From Herminiimonas sp. (lineage in GTDB: Bacteria > Pseudomonadota > Gammaproteobacteria > Burkholderiales > Burkholderiaceae_D): a DNA stretch of 64,000 bases. Where the stretch lies: positions 124,001 to 188,000 of the forward strand of contig DAIDBD010000007.1 of the NCBI GenBank assembly GCA_027310305.1, read 5' to 3'. The notes below the pieces were generated by a model. That model was not told the origin of the DNA. It saw nothing but the letters and a program-made list of their open reading frames with translations, and did no database searches. This document shows positions 25,115 to 33,688 of the stretch, in pieces. How positions within the stretch are numbered: position 1 is the stretch's first letter; the number at the start of each line of letters is the position of its first letter. Position numbers and translations under genes: made by a program.

Positions 25115-25630
25115 ATGACCACTTCTACCGAAAAGTCCTACTTCGATCTGCACATCACCGGCCTCGGGTATCTCAATCGCATCCGCGAAGTGAAACCCAA
25201 GAAAGGTGATGCGTTCCTGGCCTGCGACATCGCAGCCCTCAATGGTCCCAGCGATGACGTCTCGTATGTGCGCTTCGACACGCGCGTATCGGGTTCGGAG
25301 GCGCAGCACCTGGTGCGCCGTTGCATCCAGGCAGTTGACGCCGAGAAGAAGGTGATGATCGGTTTCCGCCTGGGCGACCTGTGGACCGACACCTTCACCT
25401 ATTCCAAGGGGAAGCGTGCCGGCGAACAGGGTGTGAGCCTCAAGGCGCGCCTGCTGTTCGTCAGTTGGATCAAGGTCGACGGCAAGCTCGTCTACAAGGC
25501 CGAGCCGAAGCCGACCGATACCAACGAGCGCGACCCGGAAGTCCCAGTGACCACCGACGCACCCGCCGCCGATGCCGCTGACGACGACTCTGCCGATGCT
25601 CCCGCATTGGCCGATGCTGAGTCGTTCTGA
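25115..25630 (+). CDS. DUF3577 / STY4534 family ICE protein
   Basis: A 171-residue DUF3577 protein (SYFDLHITGLGYLNRIREVKPKKGDAFLACDIAALNG, SYVRFDTRVSGSEAQHLVRRC), named STY4534-type ICE replication protein in related elements. The fold looks OB-like (SSB-like beta strands), and the C-terminus is a long acidic/Ala tail as in many SSBs. The start at 25115 follows CAGGAGA, after a radC-type RNA. A role in ICE DNA replication is from family naming, not shown here. Confidence 0.87.
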   Translation: MTTSTEKSYFDLHITGLGYLNRIREVKPKKGDAFLACDIAALNGPSDDVSYVRFDTRVSGSEAQHLVRRCIQAVDAEKKVMIGFRLGDLWTDTFTYSKGKRAGEQGVSLKARLLFVSWIKVDGKLVYKAEPKPTDTNERDPEVPVTTDAPAADAADDDSADAPALADAESF

Positions 25631-25633
25631 TTC

Positions 25634-25660
25634 GCAAGGCCCCGTTCCCTGGGGCCTTGC
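25634..25660 (+). terminator. Strong hairpin between DUF3577 and DUF3275 genes
   Basis: GCAAGGCCCC (25634-25643) pairs perfectly with GGGGCCTTGC (25651-25660), loop GTTCCCT, 3 bases after the stop. Only a weak pyrimidine tail (CTTCCC) follows, so it may attenuate rather than end transcription. Confidence 0.55.
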
Positions 25661-25686
25661 CTTCCCATCGTCAGCAGGAGACCTTC

Positions 25687-26298
25687 ATGATCACTGTCCC
25701 CGGCCAACTGGCCATCAAGACCATCCACGGCCGCAACGGCGACTTCAACGTCGGCCGCCTCGCGACCTCCATCGGCGAGTTCGTCGTGAAGAACGCCGAA
25801 CTCGACCAGTACGCCGAAGGCAAGTACGAGGGCGATTTCGTCATTGCCGAAATCCGCCCCTCCACGTACAGCGCCAACGGCCGCATGGTCATCGAAATCC
25901 GCGCCCTCCTGGGCGGAATGACGTTGTCCAACATCGATGCCCTGAGCCGCGACGAAGCCCGCCGGCTGAGTCCGCAGGAAGTCGATCCGATCGACGAGGA
26001 AGCGCCGGCTCCCGCACCGGTTGCTCCCAAGGCGCCGGCCAGGGCAAAGCCACGCAACACGCGCGATCCCTTGGTCGACACCACGCCGTTCGGCAGCGAA
26101 CCGGCTGCTGCATCCGCCGAGGCTTCTGTCGAATCGGACGACGCGGCGCTGTTCGGTGCGCTCTGGCCACTGGGCGCGATCGTCAAGCTCGACGCCACCG
26201 TCGACCGTCGCGTGCTGCGCCTGCAGCGCGACCGTCTCGGTGCGCTGGGCTACGAGTTCGCACCTTTGTCCCAGGACTGGCATCTCGCCAGGGCCTGA
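25687..26298 (+). CDS. DUF3275 family protein
   Basis: A 203-residue DUF3275 protein: an N-terminal beta-rich domain (VPGQLAIKTIHGRNGDFNVGRLATSIGEFVVKNAELDQYAEGKYEGDFVIAEIRPSTY), an Ala/Pro linker and a C-terminal domain (FGALWPLGAIVKLDATVDRRVLRLQRDRLGALGYEF). It follows DUF3577 in most ICEs of this class. Function is unknown; OB-like character suggests nucleic-acid contact. SD CAGGAGA precedes the ATG. Confidence 0.87.
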   Translation: MITVPGQLAIKTIHGRNGDFNVGRLATSIGEFVVKNAELDQYAEGKYEGDFVIAEIRPSTYSANGRMVIEIRALLGGMTLSNIDALSRDEARRLSPQEVDPIDEEAPAPAPVAPKAPARAKPRNTRDPLVDTTPFGSEPAAASAEASVESDDAALFGALWPLGAIVKLDATVDRRVLRLQRDRLGALGYEFAPLSQDWHLARA

Positions 26299-26315
26299 TT
26301 CCATCCATCCCGCAC

Positions 26316-26352
26316 GGGGCGGCACTCGCCCCGACGGGCGGTGCTGTCCCGG
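26316..26352 (+). promoter_or_regulatory. Bipartite leader stem-loop
   Basis: GCAC (26322-26325) with GTGC (26341-26344) and CGCCC (26327-26331) with GGGCG (26336-26340), flanked by GGG/CCC. It ends 21 bases before the 26373 start codon. Confidence 0.5.
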
Positions 26353-26372
26353 CCTTCATCGAGAACATCACC

Positions 26373-27029
26373 ATGCCCGTACCCTCATCATCCAAAACGC
26401 AATACCGCATCGACGAATGCCCCGACCTCATGGCCGACGGCTGCGTCGGTGACGAACACGGCAACCTGGTCTTCCTGTCTGTCTGGGCACGCGACACCGC
26501 CGTCCAGGAGTTTCTTGCCCGCCTGACCCTTGGGCGCGACGAGCAGGGACTGCAACAGTTCCATCTCATCACAGAACAAGGCGGTTCGGTTCCAGTCTTC
26601 GTCGGCAACGTCGAGAACCTGGAGAAGCGCATCACCCGCGCCTACCGCCGCACGTTGTTCGGGTCGCTCGTCAATCTCTGGCTATTCGACCGTCGCGCAG
26701 TGAAGCCCGACAAGGCCAACGCCAGCGCGCTGGCGCTGCTGCCGCGCGAATCCGCACACCGGCTTGATCGGCTGTGGCTGTTGGTGCAAGACACCTGCCC
26801 ACTGCCGCTGCTCGATCATTGGCGCGACATTGTGCTGGAGCTGTTGCAGGCGCGGTCGATGCTGACCCGCCTTCCGTTCGCCCTCGGGCCATTGGAAGGC
26901 CATCGTCTCGCCATCGATGTTCCGGCGCTGACCCAGGCGCTGGGCGGCCTGATCCGCAGCAACGTACTCACCACGGACGCCGCCGGGCACCCGAACACCT
27001 CCGACCTGCCGCTCGAAGCGGTGGCCTGA
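26373..27029 (+). CDS. Conserved ICE hypothetical protein
   Basis: A 218-residue cytoplasmic protein with WARDTAVQEFLARLTLG, VENLEKRITRAYRRTLFG and DRLWLLVQDTCPLPLLDHW. It has no known domain to me. It lies in the conserved order DUF3275-this-methyltransferase. Start ATG 26373 is preceded only by a weak GAGAA; no better start exists after the leader hairpin. Confidence 0.75.
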   Translation: MPVPSSSKTQYRIDECPDLMADGCVGDEHGNLVFLSVWARDTAVQEFLARLTLGRDEQGLQQFHLITEQGGSVPVFVGNVENLEKRITRAYRRTLFGSLVNLWLFDRRAVKPDKANASALALLPRESAHRLDRLWLLVQDTCPLPLLDHWRDIVLELLQARSMLTRLPFALGPLEGHRLAIDVPALTQALGGLIRSNVLTTDAAGHPNTSDLPLEAVA

Positions 27030-27097
27030 GGCATCCGCACCGGACATGTCCACGCGCATGTCCGCTTCCTTCCACCGACATGCATCAGGAGATTCCC

Positions 27098-28207
27098 ATG
27101 GCACTCATGTTCCCGCGGCTCGCCCGCAATTTCGTCAAGAACGGGTACTTCCCCACCGATGAACCCACGCTCGAAAGAGCACTCGCCGCACTGGCGCCCG
27201 CCGACGGGCCGATGTGCATTCTCGATCCCTGCGCCGGCGAAGGCGTGGCGATCGCCGAAGCCGCTCACACCCTCGGGCGCGAGCAGGTCAAGGCCTTCGC
27301 CGTCGAGTACGACGCCGAACGTGCGGCCCACGCACGCCGACTCGTCGATCGCTGCATCCATGGCGACCTGATGGACACGCTGATCTCACGCCAGACCTTT
27401 GGCCTGCTGTGGCTCAACCCGCCCTATGGCGACCTTTCCAAGGACGCCAACGGCAACATCGGCTACCAGGGCCAAGGTCGTGCCCGGCTGGAAAAGCTGT
27501 TCTACCAGCGCGCGCTGCCACTGCTGCAATATGGCGGCGTACTGGTCTTCATCGTGCCGTCCTACGTGTTCGATGCTGAGCTTGTCGGATGGCTGACACG
27601 CCACTTCGCCGAGCTGCGCATCTACCGTGCGGTGGAGACGCAGTTCAAGCAGGTAGTGATCTTCGGTCGCCGGGTTCGCCAGCGCGACCAGGCATCGGAT
27701 TCGGTCAAGGCCACGCGCGGTCTGCTGCTGCAGATCGGGCAGGGCGAGACGCAAGTCGAGGAACTGCCGCTCGAATGGCCGTTCCTGCCGTACTCCGTCC
27801 CCGCCAGCTCGGCCGAGCCGGAGCACTTCTATCGCGTGACGATGGAGCCCGAGCAGTTCGCCGACGAGGTCGGCCGGCTGCAAGGACTCTGGTCGGCACT
27901 CGATACGCACCTGGGGGCGGCGCAGCAGTCGCTGCGGCCGCCGGCCCGTGCCTTGTCGCACTGGCATCTCGCCCTGGCCTTGGCCGCGGGCGCGATCTCG
28001 GGCGTGGTGAGGTCCAGGGCCGGTCGTGTGCTCGTCGTCAAAGGTGATACCCACAAGGAGAAGACCCTCCAGACGGAATACACCGAACGCGACGACGGCT
28101 CCGTGGCCGAGACGCGCATCCTCACCGACAAGTTCGTGCCCGTCATCCGCGCCTGGGACATGACGCCAGGTTCCCCGACGCGGGGCGAGGTGCTGACCAT
28201 TCGCTGA
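27098..28207 (+). CDS. DUF6094-type SAM-dependent DNA methyltransferase-like protein
   Basis: A 369-residue protein with class I methyltransferase motifs: motif I CILDPCAGEGVAIAEAA (about residues 42-58), and motif IV LLWLNPPYGDLSKD, the NPPY signature of adenine-N6 or cytosine-N4 DNA methyltransferases. A separate C-terminal domain follows (about 230-369). No target-recognition domain or restriction partner is recognisable, so it is perhaps an orphan or anti-restriction modifier. Start 27098 has CAGGAG at 7 bases. Confidence 0.83.
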   Translation: MALMFPRLARNFVKNGYFPTDEPTLERALAALAPADGPMCILDPCAGEGVAIAEAAHTLGREQVKAFAVEYDAERAAHARRLVDRCIHGDLMDTLISRQTFGLLWLNPPYGDLSKDANGNIGYQGQGRARLEKLFYQRALPLLQYGGVLVFIVPSYVFDAELVGWLTRHFAELRIYRAVETQFKQVVIFGRRVRQRDQASDSVKATRGLLLQIGQGETQVEELPLEWPFLPYSVPASSAEPEHFYRVTMEPEQFADEVGRLQGLWSALDTHLGAAQQSLRPPARALSHWHLALALAAGAISGVVRSRAGRVLVVKGDTHKEKTLQTEYTERDDGSVAETRILTDKFVPVIRAWDMTPGSPTRGEVLTIR

Positions 28208-28249
28208 TTGTTGTTCCCTGACGGTTCGCCGTCGCCTTCATCCACCCAC

Positions 28250-28285
28250 CGGGGTCATGTCGCCCCGATGGGGTGCTGTGGCCCG
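28250..28285 (+). promoter_or_regulatory. Bipartite leader stem-loop
   Basis: Inner CCCC (28263-28266), loop GAT, GGGG (28270-28273); outer GGGTCA (28252-28257) with TGGCCC (28279-28284, one G-T pair). Preceded by a GACGG-TTCG-CCGTC hairpin. It stands before the 28309 gene. Confidence 0.5.
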
Positions 28286-28308
28286 CTTTTCCCAAAGGAG
28301 AAACCACC

Positions 28309-28614
28309 ATGGCACTCGCAGTTCTCAACCTCGCGTCACAAGCACGCTTCGCTGCAGGGCAGGTAGTCATGACAGCCGGCGTCGACGAGCTGATCCGACA
28401 GGGCCGGTTCAACCCAGTGCCGTATCTGCGCCGCCATCTTCATGGCGACTGGGGCGACCTGAGCGACAACGGCAGGCGACTGAACGACGCCGCGCTGAAG
28501 TCCGGCGAGGATCGTCTGTTCTCGTCCTACCAGGTCACGCCCGACCTGAAGCTCTGGATCATCACCGAATGGGATCGCAGCGTCACCACGCTGCTGCTGC
28601 CCAGCGAGTACTGA
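28309..28614 (+). CDS. Small conserved ICE/plasmid protein
   Basis: A 101-residue protein (FAAGQVVMTAGVDELIRQGRFNPVPYLRRHLHGDWGDLSDNGRRLNDAALKSGEDRLFSSYQV...LKLWIITEWDRSVTTLLLP). This type is common on broad-host plasmids and ICEs as a protein of unknown function. Good SD AAAGGAG. It lies between the methyltransferase and helicase genes, each separated by leader hairpins. Confidence 0.8.
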   Translation: MALAVLNLASQARFAAGQVVMTAGVDELIRQGRFNPVPYLRRHLHGDWGDLSDNGRRLNDAALKSGEDRLFSSYQVTPDLKLWIITEWDRSVTTLLLPSEY

Positions 28615-28623
28615 TCCTCCTCG

Positions 28624-28648
28624 ACGGCCTTGCGCCGTTCCTTTCTTC
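28624..28648 (+). terminator. Hairpin terminator
   Basis: ACGGC (28624-28628), CTTGC, GCCGT (28634-28638), followed by TCCTTTCTT, 9 bases after the stop of the 28309 gene. Confidence 0.6.
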
Positions 28649-28655
28649 CCATCTT

Positions 28656-28693
28656 GGGGCATGCCATCGCCCCGTGGGGGAGGTGCATGCCCC
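28656..28693 (+). promoter_or_regulatory. Bipartite leader stem-loop
   Basis: Outer stem GGGGCATGC (28656-28664) with GCATGCCCC (28685-28693), 9 bp perfect; inner CCCC with GGGG around GTG. It lies 20 bases before the helicase start codon. Confidence 0.6.
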
Positions 28694-28712
28694 TTCACCT
28701 TGGAGCATCACC

Positions 28713-30983
28713 ATGTCCCCCGATCTTGAAACTGTTCCCGAAACCGCTACACAGGGCGACCTGCTCGAAGCGGCCGCCTCTCCTCTCACCCTCAGCCTGC
28801 AGGACTTCGTCACCGAGTTCGGCGACGAGCTGCTGGACTCGCTCAACCGCGCCAATCCGCCGGTCTACGCCGGACAGGCACGGGCGCATCGGCAGATCAT
28901 CCTCGCCAGCCTCAAGCGCAAGCTGTTCCAGGCGCAAGCCGATGTGGTCCATGCCGTCACCGAGCTGTTGGTCGACCGCGGCGAACGCGCCGCGATCGTC
29001 AATGGCGAGATGGGCTGCGGCAAGACGACGGTGGGTATTGCCACCACCGCTGTGCTCAATGCCGAAGGCTACCGCCGTACCTTGGTGCTCTCGCCACCTC
29101 ACCTGGTCTACAAGTGGCGGCGTGAAATCCAGGAGACGGTGGCCGGCGCCAAGGTCTGGGTGCTCAACGGCCCGGACACCTTGCTCAAGCTCATCAAGTT
29201 GCGCGAGCGGTTGGGCGTGCCAGCAGGCGGTCAGGAGTTCTTCGTCCTGGGCCGCGTGCGGATGCGGATGGGGTTCCACTGGAAGCCCGTCTTCACCCGG
29301 CATCGCACCCGCCATGGCGACGTGGCAGCGTGCCCGGACTGCGGCCATGTCATCACCGACCTCGACGGCGAGCCGGCCAACCCGGTCGCGCTGGAAGCTG
29401 AGGAGTTCCGCCGCAAGTGCAGCCAGTGCGCCGCACCGCTGTGGACGCTGATCCGCCCGAGAGGCCTGTCCGCCAGCGACCAGTCCTCCGCCGTTCTCAA
29501 AGCCTTGAAGCGCATCCCCACTATCGGGGAAGTCACCGCGCAGAAGCTGATGCAGAAGTTTGGTGATGCATTCCTCGCATCGATGCTCGGGGACAACATC
29601 CACGAGTTCATCAACCTGATGGACGACCGGGGTGAACTGGTCTTCTCGGACCGCCAGGCGCATCGCATGGAGCGCGCGATGGCGAACATGGAGTTCGGCT
29701 TCGGCGAGGGCGGCTACCAGCCGTCCGAGTTCATCAAACGCTACCTGCCGCAAGGCACGTTCGACCTGCTCATCGCCGACGAGGCGCACGAGTACAAGAA
29801 TGGCGGAAGTGCCCAAGGCCAGGCCATGGGCGTGCTGGCAGCGAAGTCACGCAAGACCTTGCTGCTCACTGGCACGTTGATGGGCGGCTACGGCGACGAC
29901 TTGTTCCACCTGCTGTTCCGAGCCCTGCCGGGGCGGATGATCGAAGACGGCTACCGGCCGACCAAGAGCGGCAGCATGACCTCGGCCGCGATGGCGTTCA
30001 TGCGCGATCACGGCGTGCTCAAGGACATCTATTCCGAGAGCACCGGCACGGCGCACAAGACGGCCAAGGGCATCAAGGTATCGGTGCGCACGGTCAAGGC
30101 GCCGGGTTTCGGTCCCAAGGGCGTGCTGCGTTGCGTCCTGCCGTTCACGGTCTTCCTCAAGTTGAAGGACATCGGCGGCAGTGTGCTGCCGCCCTACGAC
30201 GAGGAGTTCCGCGAAGTCGCGATGGACACGGCGCAAGCCGCGGCCTATCGCGATCTGGCGGGTCGCCTGACCCAGGAGCTGAAGCAGGCGCTGGCGAAAC
30301 GCGACACGACGCTGCTCGGCGTGGTCCTCAACGTGCTGCTCGCCTGGCCGGACTGCTGCTTCCGGTCGGAAACCGTGGTGCATCCGCGCACGCGCAACAC
30401 CTTGGCGTTTGTCCCGGCTCAGTTCAACGAGCTGGAGGTGATGCCCAAGGAGCGCGAGCTGATCGAGATCTGCAAGCAGGAGAAGGCGGAAGGTCGCAAG
30501 ACCCTGGTCTATTCGGTCTACACCGGCACGCGCGACACCACGTCGCGCCTGAAGGTGCTGCTGGAGCAGGAAGGCTTCAAGGTGGCGGTGCTGCGCGCGA
30601 GCGTGGATGCCTCCCGCCGCGAGGACTGGATCGCCGAGCAGTTGGACCGTGGCATCGACGTGCTCATCACCAATCCCGAGCTGGTCAAAACCGGCCTGGA
30701 CTTGTTGGAGTTTCCGACGATCGTGTTCATGCAGTCGGGCTACAACGTGTATTCGTTGCAGCAGGCCGCCCGGCGCTCATGGCGCATTGGCCAGAAGCAG
30801 CCGGTGCGCGTGATTTACCTGGGCTACGCCAACTCCTCGCAGATGACCTGCCTGGGGTTGATGGCCAGGAAGATCATGGTGTCGCAATCCACCTCTGGCG
30901 ACGTGCCCGAATCCGGGCTCGATGTCCTGAACCAGGATGGCGACTCGGTGGAGGTGGCGCTGGCACGGCAGTTGGTGCATTGA
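28713..30983 (+). CDS. SNF2/DEAH-type helicase with zinc-ribbon insertion
   Basis: A 756-residue superfamily 2 ATPase. Walker A GEMGCGKTTVG is at about residues 97-107, DEAH box in LLIADEAHEYKN at about 355, motif III LLLTGTLMGG, and the C-terminal helicase half ends in motif VI QAARRSWRIGQKQPVRV (SNF2-like). CPDCGHVI...CSQCAAPLW between motifs Ia and II is a zinc ribbon. ICE-backbone genes of this kind are conserved but uncharacterised; DNA translocation or plasmid-style defence are options. Start follows TTGGAG. Confidence 0.88.
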   Translation: MSPDLETVPETATQGDLLEAAASPLTLSLQDFVTEFGDELLDSLNRANPPVYAGQARAHRQIILASLKRKLFQAQADVVHAVTELLVDRGERAAIVNGEMGCGKTTVGIATTAVLNAEGYRRTLVLSPPHLVYKWRREIQETVAGAKVWVLNGPDTLLKLIKLRERLGVPAGGQEFFVLGRVRMRMGFHWKPVFTRHRTRHGDVAACPDCGHVITDLDGEPANPVALEAEEFRRKCSQCAAPLWTLIRPRGLSASDQSSAVLKALKRIPTIGEVTAQKLMQKFGDAFLASMLGDNIHEFINLMDDRGELVFSDRQAHRMERAMANMEFGFGEGGYQPSEFIKRYLPQGTFDLLIADEAHEYKNGGSAQGQAMGVLAAKSRKTLLLTGTLMGGYGDDLFHLLFRALPGRMIEDGYRPTKSGSMTSAAMAFMRDHGVLKDIYSESTGTAHKTAKGIKVSVRTVKAPGFGPKGVLRCVLPFTVFLKLKDIGGSVLPPYDEEFREVAMDTAQAAAYRDLAGRLTQELKQALAKRDTTLLGVVLNVLLAWPDCCFRSETVVHPRTRNTLAFVPAQFNELEVMPKERELIEICKQEKAEGRKTLVYSVYTGTRDTTSRLKVLLEQEGFKVAVLRASVDASRREDWIAEQLDRGIDVLITNPELVKTGLDLLEFPTIVFMQSGYNVYSLQQAARRSWRIGQKQPVRVIYLGYANSSQMTCLGLMARKIMVSQSTSGDVPESGLDVLNQDGDSVEVALARQLVH

Positions 30984-30999
30984 GCATCGTTGAACTTGG

Positions 31000-31026
31000 C
31001 GGCCCCTTCGGGGGCCGTTCCTTTTA
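31000..31026 (+). terminator. Rho-independent terminator after the helicase gene
   Basis: CGGCCCC, TTCG tetraloop, GGGGCCG (31000-31017), followed by TTCCTTTT. Confidence 0.8.
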
Positions 31027-31110
31027 CGGTCGGCGATCAGTTCCCTTTGTTTGCTGCCCAAATATGCGGACGCGGCGATGGTGACGGCTCCATCTTCGAG
31101 GAACCGACCC

Positions 31111-31731
31111 ATGCGACAGTCCTCCCGTCTCCTCGGCCTGGCCGTCCTGTCGGCGGCGATGGCCGAGTCCATCCTGCTATCAGGTTGCGCCACGTCCGCG
31201 GCACCTCCCACTTCTGCCCTGGCTGAAGTCGCGCCCGCGCTGCGCGACGCGCTTCCAGTCCCGGCGACGATCAACCCTGACCCTGCCGCCCCCGCCGACC
31301 TCACGCCCGTTGTCCGGTACGGACGCTATACGCTGATCGAACTGGTGTCCGAACCGGCACAGCGCGACCTGATGCGGCAGGTGGTGGAGGTCGTGATTCC
31401 GCCAAGCCTCGACGCCAACGTGGGCGACGCAATGCGCCACGTGCTGCGGCGCTCGGGGTATCGGTTGTGCGACACCGCGGACGCCGCGGCGCTGTATGCG
31501 CTGCCGCTGCCTGCAGCGCATCTGCACCTTGGGCCACTGATGCTGCGCGATGCGCTGCTGACGCTCGCTGGCCCCGCGTGGGATGCGTCGGTCGATGACG
31601 GTGCGCGCCAGGTGTGTTTCATGCGTCATGCGACACCCGTCGAGGCTTCCGTGAATCCATCGGCTGCGGCCGGCGCCGCACTGCCCTCGGACGTGACCCA
31701 AGGTGCCGATGGCCGGGAGGTTCGGCCATGA
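31111..31731 (+). CDS. pilL: PilL-like lipoprotein, PFGI-1 class (TIGR03748)
   Basis: A 206-residue exported lipoprotein: signal sequence with lipobox LLSGCATS, then VVRYGRYTLIELVSEPAQRDLMRQVVEVVIPPSLDANVGDAMRHVLRRSGYRLC, a secretin-N-like domain typical of ICE PilL proteins. Other type IV pilus genes are absent here, so it is a solitary PilL serving the T4SS. It overlaps the next gene (ATGA). First gene of the transfer operon. Confidence 0.85.
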   Translation: MRQSSRLLGLAVLSAAMAESILLSGCATSAAPPTSALAEVAPALRDALPVPATINPDPAAPADLTPVVRYGRYTLIELVSEPAQRDLMRQVVEVVIPPSLDANVGDAMRHVLRRSGYRLCDTADAAALYALPLPAAHLHLGPLMLRDALLTLAGPAWDASVDDGARQVCFMRHATPVEASVNPSAAAGAALPSDVTQGADGREVRP

Positions 31732-32372
31732 ACCTCCCGCAAATGTCTCCCGACGGCGCAGGCCGTCCACGCTGGCTGAAGATCGCGGCCGGTGTCTGGT
31801 TGGTGCTGGTGAGCGCCATCGCCATTGTCGACAGCGTGGGGCTCTCGCGCCAGATCGAACAGAGCCGCGGCAGCGCACAGGATGCCCAGATGCAGGCGCT
31901 CGCCACCCGTGTCAGCGATCTCGAACATCAAGCCGAAGCTACGAAGCGCCAGCCCAAGCCTGTCGTCCAAGGGGATTTCGATGCTGCCCGTCAGGCGCTG
32001 GAGGAGCGGCTGGCGCACGTTGAACAGGCGCAGGCGGCGGATGCGCACGGCGACGACATCAAGGCGCTGCAGACGCGCGTGGGCGTCCTCGAAGCGCTCC
32101 TGAAGAAGAGGGCGCCGTCCGCGACAGCTCCGCGCAAGACCGCAGAGGCGACCAAGCCCAAAGTGCCCGAACCGCCATTCAACGTGGTCGGTCTGGAACT
32201 GCGCGGCGGCGAACGCTTCGTGTCGATCGCATCGCACGGCGCCGTGACGCTTACCGACGTGAAGCTGTTGCGTGAGGGTGAGTCGATCGGTGCCTGGCAA
32301 CTCCAGGCCATCGACACGCATGAGGCCATCTTCCGCGTGGACAACCAGACCGTGCGCCTCGCGCTGCCGTAG
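31728..32372 (+). CDS. Inner-membrane coiled-coil protein, conserved in ICEs
   Basis: A 214-residue protein with one N-terminal membrane helix (WLKIAAGVWLVLVSAIAIVDSVGL), a coiled coil (about residues 45-130) and a C-terminal beta domain (FNVVGLELRGGERFVSIASHGAVTLTDVKLLREGESIGAWQLQAID) resembling PilP/GspC-like periplasmic domains. Likely part of the envelope-spanning transfer apparatus, between PilL and TIGR03759. Exact role unknown. Confidence 0.78.
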   Translation: MNLPQMSPDGAGRPRWLKIAAGVWLVLVSAIAIVDSVGLSRQIEQSRGSAQDAQMQALATRVSDLEHQAEATKRQPKPVVQGDFDAARQALEERLAHVEQAQAADAHGDDIKALQTRVGVLEALLKKRAPSATAPRKTAEATKPKVPEPPFNVVGLELRGGERFVSIASHGAVTLTDVKLLREGESIGAWQLQAIDTHEAIFRVDNQTVRLALP

Positions 32373-32381
32373 GAGCGTGCC

Positions 32382-33113
32382 ATGAAGCCAGGCTTCGCGA
32401 CCGTGATCCGCCTTGCCGTGGCGCTCGTCCTCGTGGCGGTCGGTGGATTCGCGCAGTCGGCGTCGGTGGCGAACTCCCGCGTGACTCCGAGCCTGGTGCA
32501 GAACAGCACCGACGTCGGGCTGGACGAACGCCTCGCGCGGGATTGGGGACTGCGGCCCGAGGAATGGGCGCGCTATCGACAATTGATGCAGGGACCGCTC
32601 GGCATCTACTCCCCGAACCTCGATCCACTCACGGCGCTGGGCATCGAAGCCCGCAGCGACGAGGAGCGCAACCGCTACGCGGAGCTGCAGGTGCAGGCCG
32701 AATCGCGGCGCGTGGGCAAGACGCTGGCCTACCAGCGCGCCTACGACGCCGCGTGGCAACGCATGTTTCCTGGCCAGCAGCGCGTGAGTCTGCCCGGCGC
32801 ACAGGCTCCCGGTTCCGGCAACAAGGGCTCCGGCCGGCTGGCCGTCTTCGTCAAGGCTGACTGTCCGCCGTGCGAACAGCGCGTGCGCCAGTTGCAGGCG
32901 GCTGGCATGGCCTTCGATCTCTACATGGTCGGCAGCCGCCAGGACGATGCCCGCATTCGCCAGTGGGCGATGCAGGCCGGCATTGACCCCGCACGGGTGC
33001 GGGGGCGCACGATCACGCTCAACCACGACGCCGGGCGCTGGCTTTCACTCGGCTTGCCCGGTGAGTTGCCCGCCGTGGTGCGCGAGGTGAACGGCCAATG
33101 GCAGCGCCAGTAG
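32382..33113 (+). CDS. TIGR03759 family ICE protein, exported
   Basis: A 243-residue protein with a signal peptide and the family core LARDWGLRPEEWARYRQLMQGPLGIYSPNLDPLTALGIEARSDEERNRYAELQV. The C-terminal half has a thioredoxin-like motif KADCPPCEQRV. Member of the PFGI-1-class ICE transfer set. The CPPC motif suggests a periplasmic thiol-disulfide function in assembling the T4SS. Confidence 0.9.
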   Translation: MKPGFATVIRLAVALVLVAVGGFAQSASVANSRVTPSLVQNSTDVGLDERLARDWGLRPEEWARYRQLMQGPLGIYSPNLDPLTALGIEARSDEERNRYAELQVQAESRRVGKTLAYQRAYDAAWQRMFPGQQRVSLPGAQAPGSGNKGSGRLAVFVKADCPPCEQRVRQLQAAGMAFDLYMVGSRQDDARIRQWAMQAGIDPARVRGRTITLNHDAGRWLSLGLPGELPAVVREVNGQWQRQ

Positions 33114-33688
33114 CAGCGGCACGCGCCGCATGTGCGGTCCTGGTCCTCGGCGCCTGGTTGCCGATCGCATCGGCCCAGGAAGTGCCGCCACCGGCTTATC
33201 GGCTTGCTGCGCAGCGGGTGGGCATACCCTCGCCAGTGCTGTTTGCGGTCGCTCTGCAAGAGAGCGGCGCGCGGCTGCGCGGCCGCCTGATTCCCTGGCC
33301 GTGGACCCTCAACGTCGCCGGCCGGGCGGAGCGCTTTGCCACGCGGGCCGAGGCCTGCGCCGGGCTGCGCCGAGCGCTCGCACGCACACCCGCCAGCCGT
33401 ATCGACGCGGGCCTCGGGCAGGTGAACCTCGGTTATCACGCGCACCGCTACGAGCACCCCTGCGATCTGCTCGATCCATACCGCAATCTCGCCATTGCCG
33501 CGGACATCCTCCTGGAGCAGCACACACCGGGCGAGGACTGGATGGTCGCCATCGGCCGCTACCACCGGCCCGCCGGCGGCGAGCCGGCCGCCCGCTACCG
33601 CCGTAGCGTTCACCGGCACCTTGCACGCGTGCTGGGTCCGGACGCATCCGTTTCTTCCAACGCTTCCACCCGGACCCGCACGCCATGA
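33098..33688 (+). CDS. Lytic transglycosylase-like protein
   Basis: A 196-residue exported protein: signal peptide, then YRLAAQRVGIPSPVLFAVALQESGARL with the catalytic glutamate in ALQESG, and DAGLGQVNLGYHAHRY, the SLT/VirB1-type motifs. It would open peptidoglycan locally for T4SS assembly. It overlaps both neighbours, so is translationally coupled. Confidence 0.9.
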   Translation: MAAPVAAARAACAVLVLGAWLPIASAQEVPPPAYRLAAQRVGIPSPVLFAVALQESGARLRGRLIPWPWTLNVAGRAERFATRAEACAGLRRALARTPASRIDAGLGQVNLGYHAHRYEHPCDLLDPYRNLAIAADILLEQHTPGEDWMVAIGRYHRPAGGEPAARYRRSVHRHLARVLGPDASVSSNASTRTRTP

